The notes under the pieces were generated by a model that ran no database searches, had not been told where the DNA came from, and saw only the letters and a program-made list of their open reading frames with translations. From Benincasa hispida (taxonomy: Eukaryota; Streptophyta; Magnoliopsida; Cucurbitales; Cucurbitaceae): a stretch of 64,000 bases of DNA. Positions 1 through 12,517 of this stretch are shown piece after piece (the first letter of the stretch is position 1; each line of letters opens with the position of its first letter). The stretch covers positions 61,536,333 through 61,600,332 of the forward strand of contig NC_052353.1 in NCBI RefSeq assembly GCF_009727055.1, in the 5' to 3' direction. The translations under genes were made by a program, and so were the position numbers.

Positions 1-390
1 GTCTAGTCATCTTGTGGTCCAGGTCTTATACAAACTCTTTGTATAGGACATCCTCGCTCGCATGTCTCTACATAAATGGTCCGGATCTACTATATGTAGT
101 AGTTTACAATACTTACAAACCTCTACAAAGTGGGTCGTATCCGTAGTGTCACAAGGATTAGGTATCCCACCTTAATCCTTATACTACATACCTATTTAGG
201 TTATCACTTAAGGCATGATCCACTTGTATATCATATATACATGGTTAAGTTCACATAAGATAACCAAGGAGCTTTGTTTATTGGATATGAGTAAATGCCA
301 GAATTAAATAACAATTATTTTATTTATCAAACAATGTGTATCTTTACAAAACAACGAGACTTCGGGAGAATTAGGACACCAATCCCAACA
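1..390 (-). mobile_element. Copia-type LTR fragment, reverse orientation
   Basis: Read on the minus strand this begins TGTTGGGATTGG at about 390, the usual start of this window's LTR family, and runs off the window edge. It carries the family landmark (AAAGAGTTTGTATA followed by AGACCTGGACCAC) that recurs at about 7630, 9060, 11080 and 19395. A purine-rich stretch (AGTGGGATAT) adjoins the LTR start, as expected for a polypurine tract. It is a near-duplicate of 9034-9446. The LTR assignment rests on this repetition and on the flanking RNase H coding sequence. Confidence 0.75.
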
Positions 391-839
391 ATATCCCACT
401 TATCTTTACTAATGAACAATACAATATAAAAATGTACAATATACAATAAACTAGGGCATACCCCAGTATCATCTCCCACTTGCCCTAGATAAGATGTCAC
501 ATGTCCCACAGACCCAGACTTTCCAGGTGACCCTCGAATACTTTAGCCGTTAGGGCCTTTGTAAAAAGATCAACAATGCTGTGCTCCGATGCGATTTTCG
601 TGACTATCACATCACCGCAATGCACAATCTCCCTGACTAGGTGATATTTCCGTTCAATGTGCTTACCCCGACGGTGACTCCGAGGTTCTTTCGAATTTTC
701 CATAGCCCCGCTGTTATCACAATAAACTGTGATAGGCAAATCCATATTTGGAACAACTTCCAAATCTGAAAGGAACTTCCTTAGCCAAACAACCTCCTTA
801 GCTACTTCACAAGTCGCTACGTATGCGAATTTCATAGTG
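391..839 (-). pseudogene. Copia RNase H (3' end of pol), fragment
   Basis: A 112-residue minus-strand reading frame (497-835) matches the C-terminal RNase H of Ty1/copia polyproteins: EVVWLRKFLSDL, the VYCDNSGA block with its catalytic Asp, the KHIERKYHLVRE block and the ending FTKAL...HLESLGLWDM. In the intact enzyme this domain degrades the RNA strand during reverse transcription. The fragment is cut on its N-terminal side by an N-gap at 840, so the rest of pol is not visible here. A more damaged copy lies at 9447-9930. Confidence 0.85.
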
Positions 840-864
840 NNNNNNNNNNNNNNNNNNNNNNNNN
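840..864. other. Assembly gap (25 N)
   Basis: An unresolved run of N interrupts the copia pol remnant. Sequence beyond it (865-1080) does not continue the RNase H/RT reading frame. Confidence 1.
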
Positions 865-3800
865 CCTACTTATTCAGTATGGTTGTTGAATTGTTCATGT
901 GGTATCAAGAGTATTTTCGCAAGAGTTATTAGGCAAGTTAAGTGTCAACCAAAAGGGTTGAATAATACTGTAGTTATATCCCTTTCCTAGGCCCTCCAGG
1001 TTTTTTGGACTGTTAGGTATCACTAAAAGGTGTGGAATCTGCAGTCCCTCACGCCTCTCCTCGATCAGGAGTGCCGGGTTCGGACGGGTGTGAACAATAT
1101 ATTACCAATTTTTAAAAATGGATGTAAGCAAATATAAATTATGGGATATTCCATGTTTTTTAAAAAGATTAATGGTCTTTTCATATCAACTCATTAATAG
1201 AAATAAATTATTATATTAACATTAATTATTTAATAAAATTTATATATATATTGTCAATTATAAATTAATCTTAAACATATTTATAAAAAAATAATAAATA
1301 TCAAAATTAACTCCAATATCAATCAAATAAATGGAAAGATAAAAATAATAGAAGAGGAAAAAAATCAATTGGAAATGGAGAAAACCTGTCTATTGGGTGG
1401 TTTATGGAAAAAACCCTCCATGGATGTGAATATGAAAATTTTCTTGGGAATAAATATATTTCATTCCTATAGGTATAAAAACTTGTACCAACATGATGAG
1501 TTAGAATTATTCATTTATCATATTCTCACCTCTTATTCTTCTTGAACGCAAACAGGGCATTAAGGGTGTTTGAGCATAAGTTAAGTTATTATAGTTTGTT
1601 GTTTTGGTTTATAGATTTTTTTTAGTCTTGGCGTATAATTAGTTATGTATTTGAGATGTAAATTATTTAGTTTGAGAAGATAATATAAAATTGTAGCAAA
1701 TAATAAAAAATGATGAACATTAAAATATAAAAGTTGTAGCAAATACAATAAATCGTAAAAACAAAATGGGGGTTTTTGAAATAGTGTTGAATATAGTTAA
1801 TTGGAGAAATTCAAAATGTTATTTACTGTAGTAATGGAGACGATATATCATAGTCTTTAGGATGAATTCTTTTGTCGCAAATATCTCTAAAGAAAAATAC
1901 ATAGAAATGAAAAATATCCAAAAAGAAAAAAATAATAATGGGAAATAAATAATTAGTTTAATAAAACTCTAATTTTCCTTTTGAATACTCCCACTCAAAA
2001 CTCAAAGTGGTAGATGTGGCGGAATAACACTTAGATTGTAAAAGGATAACTTCTCAAAATCAAAACTGTAGATTGGGACTGGGAAATAAGTAACACCAGA
2101 AGAATTGGAAACCAATGAAGTAAGCTGAAAACAAAAACTTATTGAAGAATGGAAAATATAACTTCTAGGCTAGAAACGAAGATATTCCCTATAGAGAGAA
2201 TCGAAACAAAACTCTATAAAAAACTGATTGAAAACGGAAACCATAAATCCACAACGTAAAGTGAATGAACAGCTGAGTTCAAAAAAACCAAATAAAAATG
2301 GGAAAAAACCTACAATTGAACCAAGCATAGAATGAATGAAATCGAACCAAAAACAGTTTGATCATTGAAAACCAAAATCGAATTAACTAACTAAACTGGA
2401 TTGATTAAGCTTAACTAAAACTTGAAAATTTGTTTGTGATAACTTGTAGAAAATAAAGTTATTTGTATCTTTTTACTTACCAATTATGAACAAATTTAGA
2501 TTAGAAAATGCATTAGCTTTGACTATGAAAATCCATGTAACATTATTACCTTGCAATTCATGCGTTCACAAAAAACTAAGCATCCTAAAAAGTATAGGAA
2601 TTATAAACTTCAATTGAAACGTTAGGTATTCTAATTAGAAAAAGAGGCAAAAATAACAAAGGAAACAAAACTGCAGCATTCGATGCATGGAAATTAGACT
2701 CAGATCGACGCACCGAATTCTGGATGCAAAGAAATACATGTGAGTTGTGAGCAAAAAAACATGGAAGAGAGGAAAAATGACCGAAACGTCTGTGGCCGGT
2801 TAGATACTACAACAATCAAAATGCCAAGTTGGGTAGGTAGCTGATTTGAAATTTCAACAGCTAGAACTAATGGACTTGTGATGCGGAGCAGTTGACGCAA
2901 ACATGGTATGGACATTAAATGCAAAGGTTTAGAATCCATTATAAGAGAAACAAAGAAGCTCCCACTACTTGGAGACGCCATATAAATAAGCCCATTAGAA
3001 TTTTGCTAGTATCGAACTTTCCATCTAGAAGCTTGGTGGAAACTCTGCTCCAAACTTCACCTCAATTCCACCAACTGTTATCAATCTTTCAAGCTTTTTT
3101 TTGGAGAATGCAGAGTGAGAACTTAAATCTTTTTAATATGGAAAAAGGACGAGAGGCATTAGAGTTCCACCACACCAGACTTAAATTTAACCATATCTGA
3201 AGGGGAACCACCATATAAGCTAAAGGAGTAAGATATTTGCGATCATACGCCTTGACATTTTCAATTCTCCGATCCTTATCGCGTGTTGTTATATATTCAC
3301 ACTTGTAATTACGTCATTTGGGATTGGAAAGGACTCATTTTTCTTAACTGTAAAATACGATTTTTTTTACCATATCCATATATTCATATGTCTTCGTTTT
3401 CGTATATCATTAGTAACTACCAGTCTTTAATGGGTTAAGGAAGTCAAATTGACATTTTCTCTTTAAGTTTTACATAAGTTTTCATCTTCTTCTTAATATT
3501 TTATGCCTATTATTTGCTTGAATTTGATTGAGAGATTGATTTAAGTAAGACAATATCATCTGTTTTGAGAAAGTAACAATGATCGTGAATTCTCATTAAA
3601 CAATAAAGAGAATAACTTTAGAAATTAAAGTCTAACATTTTGTCTTAAAATTAACTCCAAGGCATCCTAAACGATAGGGTTTATGGCTTAAAAAACACCA
3701 AAGATGTGAGCTCTTATTTTTCATAAGTTAGTGCGATGAATGCATTTGAAGTTATGTATTACTTGCTAAAAATGTTAGTGAACCTTTCTTAAACCCTTTT

Positions 3801-4730
3801 TTTCACTTGAATATTACTTACTTCAAATTTTTCTCATGCTATTTCATTGTACGTATGTAATTACCACATCATTTTTTCACGTTATTTCGACAATCATTAT
3901 TTACAGCCATTCACATCAAATCTCCATCACCCACTTCCACACAAACTTCTAATTATGATCCATTAGTCTAGTAGAACAAAAAATTCTCAACACAATGACT
4001 TGTAAATAAAAACCTCATCACGTTTAAGATCAAGCATTAAATTACAAACCGCAATTCTTAACTGCGATTGTCCTTGTGTTCAACTTGTGGATTCAGTTAG
4101 GACTTCATTCTAGGCTTATACTTGGGTCTGAATAGATAAAACATTGTGTTTAACAAAGTATAATTATTCATTCCGATTTTAGAGGCTTAAGGAACGATAT
4201 AAGGCTATAATTCATTATCTTATATTATTGAACGCGAACGATTTGTCTTAAATTGCATTGAACCTGATCTTAACTGAAGCAGATGAGATATTGAACTAAA
4301 TGGGGCTTGAACCGAAAACATTAGGCTAAAATTAATTAAAAAAACAAAAGATTAAAAACGTAAAAATTTTAAATAGGTGGAACAAACCAAATCAGATTGG
4401 TCTGAAATAAATTTGAACCGGAATCCAATACTAAGTTGAACCAAAAAAAGAGATTACTGAATCGACTAAACCAAATGGACTTGAAACCGAACACATGTGG
4501 TGGAATGAGTCGTCGATGGACTGTGACTAGAGTTGAACCGAATACTCGCATTTTTAATGACCCAATTTCTTGAACGGTTAAATTGGGACCGTTGCTCCAT
4601 ACATGCATCGAAATTTTCAAAACGACTCATTCACAAAAATTTTTTCTAAATCCAAAAGAATTTTCATAAAAATAACATCACCATTTATAAGGATTCTGAA
4701 AAGAACATATAAACCATTGTTCGGGGTACC
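865..4730. other. A+T-rich intergenic DNA, no gene recognised
   Basis: I see no gene with family resemblance or splice-linked exons here. Short open frames exist, for example 93 codons on the minus strand at 2700-2981, but they match nothing I know and are of chance length. The region is A+T-rich, with a slightly richer island at 970-1090. It probably consists of decayed repeats. Confidence 0.6.
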
Positions 4731-4731
4731 C

Positions 4732-4780
4732 TGTTGGGAAATTGTCCATAAAACTCGCACGTTGCGTAAAATGTTGTCAA
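4732..4780 (+). mobile_element. 5' tip of an older LTR interrupted by the next LTR
   Basis: TGTTGGGAAATTGTCC with the following TAAAACTCGCACGTTGCGTAA resembles the first bases of the LTR starting at 18879 (TGTTGGGAATATCCTAAAACT). The LTR copy at 4781 begins 49 bases inside it. This suggests nesting, by analogy with the clearer 18879/19000 case. Confidence 0.45.
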
Positions 4781-7026
4781 TGTTAGAGGGAATGATGCCC
4801 TCTTAAACTCTCGTTGGTCCTGTAGTTTGTAAATACTATATTCAAATAAGCGCTTGTGGATGTTAATTAAAACTTTGATATTTTCTTCACATCTGTTCTA
4901 TCGGAACATTGAATGTTTTAATTTGACTTTCACAACAAACTAAAATAAACTTTACATCCCTTGGTTGTTCGTTGTAAATTTAAGCATTTATGTGGAGACA
5001 TACAGGGTGGAATTATGCCTTAAGTGCATAACTAAATGGGTCTGTAGTATTATGAGATATAGGGAAAGGGAAACCTTATCCTGGTGATGTTACAATTGCG
5101 AACCCGCTTTTGTTAGAATAGTTACCAAAATGTTTTGACTTGCTACAAGATGGTGTCTAATTCTGATCATGTCATATGTGAGAATTGCGTGGCGAGGTGT
5201 CCTATATAAAGGAGTTTGTATAAGTGTCATGGCCACGAAGTTGTTACTAGTTTGTTATATAACGTCGTTCGTGTTAGAGAAACTTCACTTCAATAGGATG
5301 ACATATAGGTGGAATATCATGACCTCAATCCTAAAGTAAGAGAAACTCTGCCTTTGAGGTTGTCATTTTGATTTGCAGTCGGGTGCAAGTGGCCAAAATT
5401 CCGCCTACTCAAACTACCACTTTTGGGGATTCGTCTAATTTGAGAGCTGGGACATCAACACACAAGAATTCATTCACTCATTTCCTGAAGCAAGAGGTAA
5501 GTACGAATAGGAATTGCTCCCTTAAAGCAACTTCTGCCGGGGCTTGAACGATGGCCCACAACATCTTCTCAATGGTCGAGAGTGTCCCAGCACATAGTAA
5601 GGACTATGTTGTTATTGCTACATTAGAGGGATCATGGTACTTAAAAGGAGATTTAAATGTAACCATAGGACAAAACAGTAAAAATGGCCTAGCTGTACTT
5701 ACAAGCTTGTGAAGGTTTATCGTACTATTAGATTGGTATATATCTGATGGACACAGAAAATATATCTTGTAGTGAGAAATTATGCAGCTGTCAGAGGTCT
5801 TTAGTGAATGTCTGACAGTTAACGGATGGTAGGATTATCTTGTGGCTGAAAGAATTTTTGTCAACTATTCAACGTTAAGTTAGAGAGCTTTCGAGCCATA
5901 TAGGTTCCCATAAGGTCCCCTTAGTAGCTCAATGGATTCAAGTTGAGAATAAGTTTTTGGGTCAAAGTAGTTCAAATTGAAACAGGAGGGAGTTCAAATT
6001 ATATATGATATGATTGAATTGGTCTCAATTTTTATGATTATGGATTGACATGAGTGTATGAGTATATATTGATTGGAGGAAAAGGATATAAATATGATAG
6101 TATATATATAAGAGAAAAAGGACTACGGGTTCATATTTTGATTTTGATGTATATGAACCATAGGTATAAATATAACAAGGGTTTTTTCCGTAAACAGAAT
6201 AGAGATAGTGGGAGGGTTTGTAATCAGTTTTTGTAACTGGAAGGATAAAATTGGAAATGGTTTTTTCATTTTGCAAAAAGATAAGATAAAGTCGTTCATC
6301 GATCGTACACTGCCACCATCGCCTGGAAAACTAGAAGCAATAAATGATGGCCAGAGGTTTACTGATAACGAATGTGTACACACGCGGTATTCCTAACGAT
6401 TCGATAGTTCCTTCAACTAAAAGTATCATCTAGCTTTTTCTAACGAATCATATTGCCCGAGCGGATGTTTACTAACGGACAGTTCTCAGTATTTACTTAC
6501 ACACGATTTGCTGCACTTTTTCTAAACGATCAAGCACTCGTCTATACGATAGACCTTCAGAAGATATCTCCCCACTTTGCTTTGGTCGTGGTAAAACAAA
6601 TTTTGTTCCTTCCTTTCATATCTCCCTCTACCTAAAATCCAACAGAGCCACACCTCTTGGATTCTTCACTCCAAAGAAATACAAGTTTGAGTATTAGGAT
6701 CTTAGCATTCGTTACCTTGTTCGTTAAGAGTCCGTTTAAGTGGTGAGACTTGTGAGATTTAGTGATGATTAGGCTTGAACATCTCAGCGACAACGAGGAT
6801 TTGGCTGGATTTGACGAAAGCGAGATTTAAAGCGAAGAGTGTGTTCTCAATGGTATGATCTCATTCCTTTGTTGTTAAAGTGCAACAGCATGTTCATAAT
6901 TTGTTGTAGAATGCGAAACTGTATGTTTGAATTGTGAATGCGGTATTTCTATCAGAAAAAAACAATGAATTTGGAACGACTCTTAGCTTACGCTGTCAGA
7001 AGTGTCTTTGATAAGAGTTTCCTTCA
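4781..7026 (+). mobile_element. Long copia-type LTR, probably solo (copy A)
   Basis: About 2.25 kb. It begins TGTTAGAGGGAATGATGCCC and ends TTTCCTTCA, matching both ends of the better-preserved LTR at 19000-21113. Internally it has the shared landmarks: GGGAAACCTTATCCTGGT near 5067, the AAAGGAGTTTGTATAAG block near 5207, TATATGATAT repeats near 6000 and a CGAT-rich motif zone at about 6390-6560. The 5-bp flanks are GTCAA (left) and ATCAA (right), compatible with a mutated target duplication. No gag or pol sequence adjoins either end. Confidence 0.65.
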
Positions 7027-7247
7027 ATCAACATAACTATTGTTATTCAGATAACAAATGGTTGAGTTTTTAATCAATTAAATTATTATTGATATTGCAT
7101 CATTTATGATAAATCAAATAAACGAATCCTATAGTAATAACATTGGAATACTTTAAACTTAACGTAGAACGACATAAAAATGGATAAATTTTTAGTATGT
7201 GCCAAAAATGGTCTATAAGTAACGGATGAGATTGAGTAGTACTGAAT

Positions 7248-9030
7248 TATTGGGATTGATGTCTGAGTCTCCGTTGTTTTATATAAGATACACATTGTTT
7301 GCATGAATCAAATAATTGTTATTTAATTCTGACATATTCACTTCATAATCCAATAACAAAAGCTCCTTTTGGTTATCTTATGTGAACTAAGCATTGTATA
7401 TGTGATATACAAGTGAATCAGTGATCTTAATAGTAGATAAACCTAAATAGAGATATGTAAGCATAAGGATTAAGTGAGATTACCTGTAAATCACATGGTG
7501 AAACCAACTACGGATTACGACCCGTTTTGTAGAGGTTTGCCAAAGTGTTTGTAAAACTACTATAATGGGTAGATCCTGACCATCTCATGATGTAGAGACG
7601 TAGTGAAGCGGGGATCGTTCCAATACAAAGAGTTTGTATAAGACCTGGACCACGAAGAGTACTAAGACCCGTTTGTATATACGTCTGTTAAGTCGTACAG
7701 AGACTTGCATCTCACCTAAATGACATAGGTGACACGACCTCAATCCTGAGTGTTTTGGGGAATCTTGCCTTTGGAGGGGGTCCTTGATAGTGTGGACGAG
7801 AGTGGGCAGATTGCCAACTCAAGCCATTGCCTACCTTTTTGGGGGACTTGTCTGATCTGGGAACTGGAAACCAGGCACCAAGATGGAATTCACCTTCTTC
7901 CCAAGCAGAGATAAAGTGAGAGATTGTTCCCTTAAGGGCTTGATTCCGAGGCATTGAAACATAAGTGGCCACAAAATTTTCTTTAGAAAAGAGGAACTTC
8001 AATCATAGTAGGACTATGATATTGTTCATTTAGAGATTCAGTGGTACTTAAGGAGTTAAATTAACTATAGGACACAACGGTTATATTAGGCCCAGCTGTA
8101 CTTACGAGTGACTGTGAAGGGGTTTCGCACTCTGATTGGTTTAAGATGACACATAATATTATCTGTGATAAGAAGAGTTCAACTCTTTAGTGGAGTGCCT
8201 GACAGTTTAATGGATGGTAGATCCCGATGATAAGAGTTTGAGTTAGCTATTCACGTAACCGTTTGAGCTTCGAGCTACATGTTTATAAGGTCATTTTTGG
8301 TAGCTCAATTGGATTCAGTTGATGATCAGTTCTTTTGTGTTGATGAATGTTTTTCAAAATTGACAAAAGGTATTTTTGTTATATATTGATATAATCAGTT
8401 ACGATGTATGGATGAAGTTACCATGGGGAATAGAAAAAGAACTATGGTTTATATGTTTCATGAGATGAATATATAAAACTATAGGTTATAAATATATGTA
8501 TAGTTTGTTGAGTTATCATTTATATTTATATAATATTAATTATGGATAATTAATATTTTTCTTTAATAACTAATTGCGTGGGAGGTTATTGGTGTTCATA
8601 GTAACCGTGATAAAAGGAAAATTTTTCTTAATTTTAGTAAAGTTTTTAAAAAGATCAAAAATTGATTTTTTGAGATTTCTCTTCGCAAACTCACGGAATA
8701 TCTGTCAAGTAAATAACGGATTAAACTTAAGCGGAATAGCTCTTGAGTGAAGGTTCAGTATTTTTGTAAGCGACAGACACTAAAGCTAAACGATGAGCTT
8801 AACAATCGTTTAGCTTTTGCTAGATGATGCTTAGTTTTAGCTAAATGATTGGGCAATCGACCTATTGTGATAGGTTTTCTGTTCTTCTCCCACTTGCCCA
8901 ATCGTAGTACACCAATTGTTCTTCCTCCTTTTCGTCTACCTGCATACAGTCCACACAAGAGCTCACCCTTTTGATTTTTCACACCGAGAATACCAGGGTA
9001 AGTCTCTAGTATCAATCGGCGTTATATGTA
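7248..9030 (+). mobile_element. Long copia-type LTR, 3'-truncated (copy B)
   Basis: It starts TATTGGGATTGATGTC, one base off the TGTTGGG consensus. It shares the family landmarks, including ACAAAGAGTTTGTATAAGACC near 7626 and the CTAAACGAT motif zone at 8775-8860. It does not reach the usual CCTTCA end. At about 9030 it runs directly into a reverse-oriented fragment of the same LTR family, a head-to-head junction. Confidence 0.65.
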
Positions 9031-9033
9031 GAG

Positions 9034-9446
9034 TCAGTCATCTTGTGGTCCAGGTTCTTATACAAACTCTTTGTATAGGACATCCTCGCTCGGCATGTCT
9101 CTTACATTATAATGTGTCCGGATCTACTATATGTAGTAGTTTTACAAATACTTTACAAACTCTACAAAAGTGGGTCCGTATCCGTTATGTCACAAGGATT
9201 AGGTATCCCACTTATCCTTAACCCCTTACAAATTTACCATATTTACGGTTATCAACTAAGCTATATCCACTGTATAATCATATATTACATGGTTAAGTTC
9301 ACAATAAGATATAACCAAGGAGCTTTGTTTATTGGATATGAAGTAAATATGCCAGAATTAAATAACAATTATTTTATTTATTCAACAATGTGTAATCATT
9401 TACAATAACACGAGACTTCGGGAGAAATTAGGCACCAATCCCAACA
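9034..9446 (-). mobile_element. Copia LTR fragment, reverse orientation (copy C)
   Basis: Near-duplicate of 1-390 in the same orientation, with several single-base insertions and deletions between them. On the minus strand it begins TGTTGGGATTGGTGCC at 9446 and has AAGTGGGATAT (polypurine tract) immediately upstream. It is therefore the truncated 3' LTR of the reverse-oriented copia element whose pol remnants extend to about 14790. Confidence 0.75.
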
Positions 9447-9930
9447 ATATCCCACTTTAATCTTTACTAATGAAACAATACAATATAAAATGTACAAATA
9501 CAATAAACTAGGGCATAACCCAGTATTCCATCTCCATACTTGCCCTAGATAAGATGTCAACATGTCCCACAGAACGCCAGACTTTCCAGGTGACCCTCGG
9601 AAATACCTTTTAGCCGTTAGTGGCCTTTGTAAAAAGCATCCCCACAACAATGCTGTGACTCCGATGCGATTTTCTGACATATTCACATCACACGCAATAC
9701 AATCTCCACTGACTAGGTGATATTTCCCGTTCAATGTGCTTACTCCCCGACGGGTTGGGACTCCGAGATTCTTTCGAATATTTTCCATAGCCCCTGTTAT
9801 CCAATTAAACTGTTGAATAGGCAATCCATATTTGGAACAACTCCAAACATATGAAATGGAACTTCCTTTAGCCAAACAACCTCCTTAGCATACTTCACAA
9901 GTCGCTACGTTATGCGAATTTCATAAGTGG
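9447..9930 (-). pseudogene. Copia RNase H remnant, frameshifted
   Basis: The minus strand encodes the same RNase H blocks as 497-835 but broken across frames: an NSGA-like segment now reads ITGAMENIRKN, and the terminal LWDM is followed by readthrough. Numerous one-base indels relative to the first copy disrupt it. The sequence continues rightwards into further pol remnants. Confidence 0.75.
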
Positions 9931-10726
9931 AGTCCGCGCGCATCCTTGTTTTTGATGCTTCGCCATTGACTACAACTCCCTCCATTCAGAGTTAAACACA
10001 TACCCTATGGTCAATTTGTTAAGAACTTTGATCGGTCTGAAAGTCAGAGTCCTGTGTATCCTATTAAGGATCAGATCCTATATCTCCATACCAACAAGCC
10101 ATGTATAATCCCTCGCTTCTCCGAAGATACTTGAGGATCGTTCCTTGACCATCATCTATGATTCAAATCCTAGATTAGACTGATACTGCCGACTGACCAA
10201 TAACCCTACTGCATAGCAAATGTCGGGTCTGGTACACAACATTGCATTACATCGCTTCCTAACAGCGAAGAGCATAATGAATCCGTCTCATCTTTTTCAA
10301 TTTCTTGAAGTGTCTTAAGACATTGATTCTTAGACAAAACAATTCCATGCCTTGAAGGGTAACAAACCCCTCTTGGATCCCTGCAATCCATGTACCTGAT
10401 CAACATTTTGAATCATGTACGATGCTTGAGGGCAGGGGCTAACTGTTTGTTCTTATGATCCCGAATGATCTGGATCCCTAGAACGTACTGTGCCGCACCC
10501 AAATCTTTTATTTGGAACTAGGCAGCTAACCATTTCTTAATGTTAGTCAGATACCCTACATCATTCCCAACGAGTAGGATATCATTCACATACAGTACCA
10601 GGAAAGCTACTAGGTTGTTGATGATCTTCTTGTAAACACAAGGCTCATCAACGTTCTGGTCAAAGCCAAACGACTTGACAACAGTGTCAAATCTAATGTT
10701 CCAAGATCTAGATGCTTGTTTCTTTT
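9931..10726 (-). pseudogene. Copia reverse transcriptase, C-terminal half (dead)
   Basis: On the minus strand a frame at 10518-10784 reads QASRSWNIRFD, then FGFDQNVDEPCVYKK and FLVLYVNDILLVGND. This is the classic copia RT core. The catalytic box is YVND where YVDD is expected, so a metal-binding Asp is lost. Downstream (10206-10406) only degenerate pieces remain. The RT frame stops at about 10716, where a forward LTR has landed, and resumes at about 12518. Confidence 0.85.
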
Positions 10727-12517
10727 GGGTTTTATGTCCTAAAAACTTGCAGTTTGTAAAATGATAAACATTTTTTATAATCAATATACTTGTTATTGAT
10801 CTAATAAATTGTATGAAAGTCTAAATCCAATAAACTAAGACCCATGACTATTGTATGAGTACTTGAACTTTATGTTGAGACATAAGAGTGGATCGGGTTC
10901 AAGTAAATAGTCAACATGATATATGGTACGTGAATGAGGTTGGGTACCTTATTCTGGTAACACCATTGGATGCGGCCTACTCTGTAGTTGTTACAAAGAG
11001 TTGTAAAGTGTTAAATGCAATGTGATCCTAATTCGTACATGTTATGACAAGAGGAGTGGGGGCGTCCTATTCAATGAGTTTGCATAAGATCAAGACCAAA
11101 AAATAAGTCACTCTTACTTTATAACGTTGTTTACTATTTAAAACTGACTATTTCACCTAGATGACCTAGGTAACTCGATCTTAATTTTGAGCTAACTATA
11201 AACTCCTATTTATTCGAGATTGCCCTTCAATTTGCATAGTTGAGGGTTGGCTCAACAACGCCGGCTCAATAAGACTCTCATTTCAGGAGTAAGACCGGAT
11301 AAATAGCTGAGGACATAGGGTGCAAGACGGAGTTCACGCCTACCCGATTTAGGGATAAGAGAAAGGTTGTTATCTCAAGTACTGAATCTAGGTCTTGAAC
11401 AAGAGGCCCCACCCTCTCAGTGGGCTGAGAAAGTTTGGTTTGGTGATTGGATCACAAACCAGTTGTTTATTAGAGGATCAGTAGGGACTTGAGGAATAAG
11501 ACGTAATCTCGGGGGTAAAACAGATATTTGACCCAGTCGTTATTACGAACAACCTGTGAATGGTCAACTTGCTGATTATGGTTAAATCATATGGACATAA
11601 TATATCTACAGTGAGGGGAGTGCAACTATGGACTTTAGTGGAATGACCCATTAGTTAACAAATGGAAATTAATCTGGTCTAATAAGTTTAGCCAATTAAT
11701 CTCATATCGTTGGAGCCCACGATCTGTAGGTCCGCGAGGACNNNNNNNNNNNNNNNNNNNNNNNNNNNNNNNNNNNNNNNNNNNNNNNNNNNNNNNNNNN
11801 NATAGGAGAATTTATATATTTAAATATGATTTAAATATATAAAGATGGAAATGTGTTAAAATTAATTTAATATTTGATATTAAATTAATTAAGTTTTATT
11901 TAATAATTAATTTATGAAATTAATTAATTTTTTATTTTTAAAATCAAATAGATTTTTTAAATCAAAATTTGTTTTTTAGATAAAATTGAAAAATTGGAAA
12001 ACTATAACACTTAAATGGAAATATGGTTTTTTCCATTATCCATCTTTGAACTAGCTCACACATGAAGCAATGTATTTGCCTTGTCTTCTCCAAGCATGAG
12101 TTGCAACTTATGTAGCTCTTCTCTTTACATATTGATCTGCAATATAATGAAGAGATTGGAGTAAAAATCGGGCATGCAATCTACAAAATTTTGACAGAAA
12201 ATTCGGTTTGAAGAAAGGTTCTTCAACAAAAGTTGCTGCAGTGAGCTTTTCTCCTTCATCCCTTGATTCAAGCTTGTTTTGAGTCCCACAACTCAATCTG
12301 GAGCACCAAAAGAATAATGAGGAAGATCTTGGGGTGATCTACAACAAGATGTGGAGAAGATAGCAGCTGGAGATGGAGCTTTGAAGAAGTTCTACAAGAG
12401 GTATGTCTTGAAACCCATTTTTCTGCAAAAGCATGCTTTATATTTTGCCAAAATTAGTGAATTTGAATACTTAGATGATCCTTGAGCTTTCGCTGCAATT
12501 AATACAATCTTAAAGTT
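10727..12517 (+). mobile_element. LTR inserted inside copia reverse transcriptase (copy D)
   Basis: Forward-oriented LTR-family sequence beginning TTGGGTTTTATGTCCTAAAAA. It has landmarks at 10870-11160, the divergent second-half pattern at 11200-11740 and an A+T-rich TTAATTAATT zone at 11802-12010. It sits between RT codons: the minus-strand frame ends with the GLK codons at about 12518 and resumes with KQASRSW at about 10716. Left flank ends TTGTTT, right flank starts GTTTTAG, so a short target duplication is possible but blurred. A 60-base N-gap lies inside. Confidence 0.7.
11742..11801. other. Assembly gap (60 N)
   Basis: Unresolved bases within LTR copy D, just before its A+T-rich section. 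Confidence 1.

Noticed and set aside
2700..3200. Overlapping 93-codon open frames on both strands
   Set aside because: No recognisable domain, no splice-linked neighbours, and the length is compatible with chance.
12108..12296. Minus-strand open frame of 62 codons
   Set aside because: Lies inside the non-coding part of LTR copy D and resembles no protein family.
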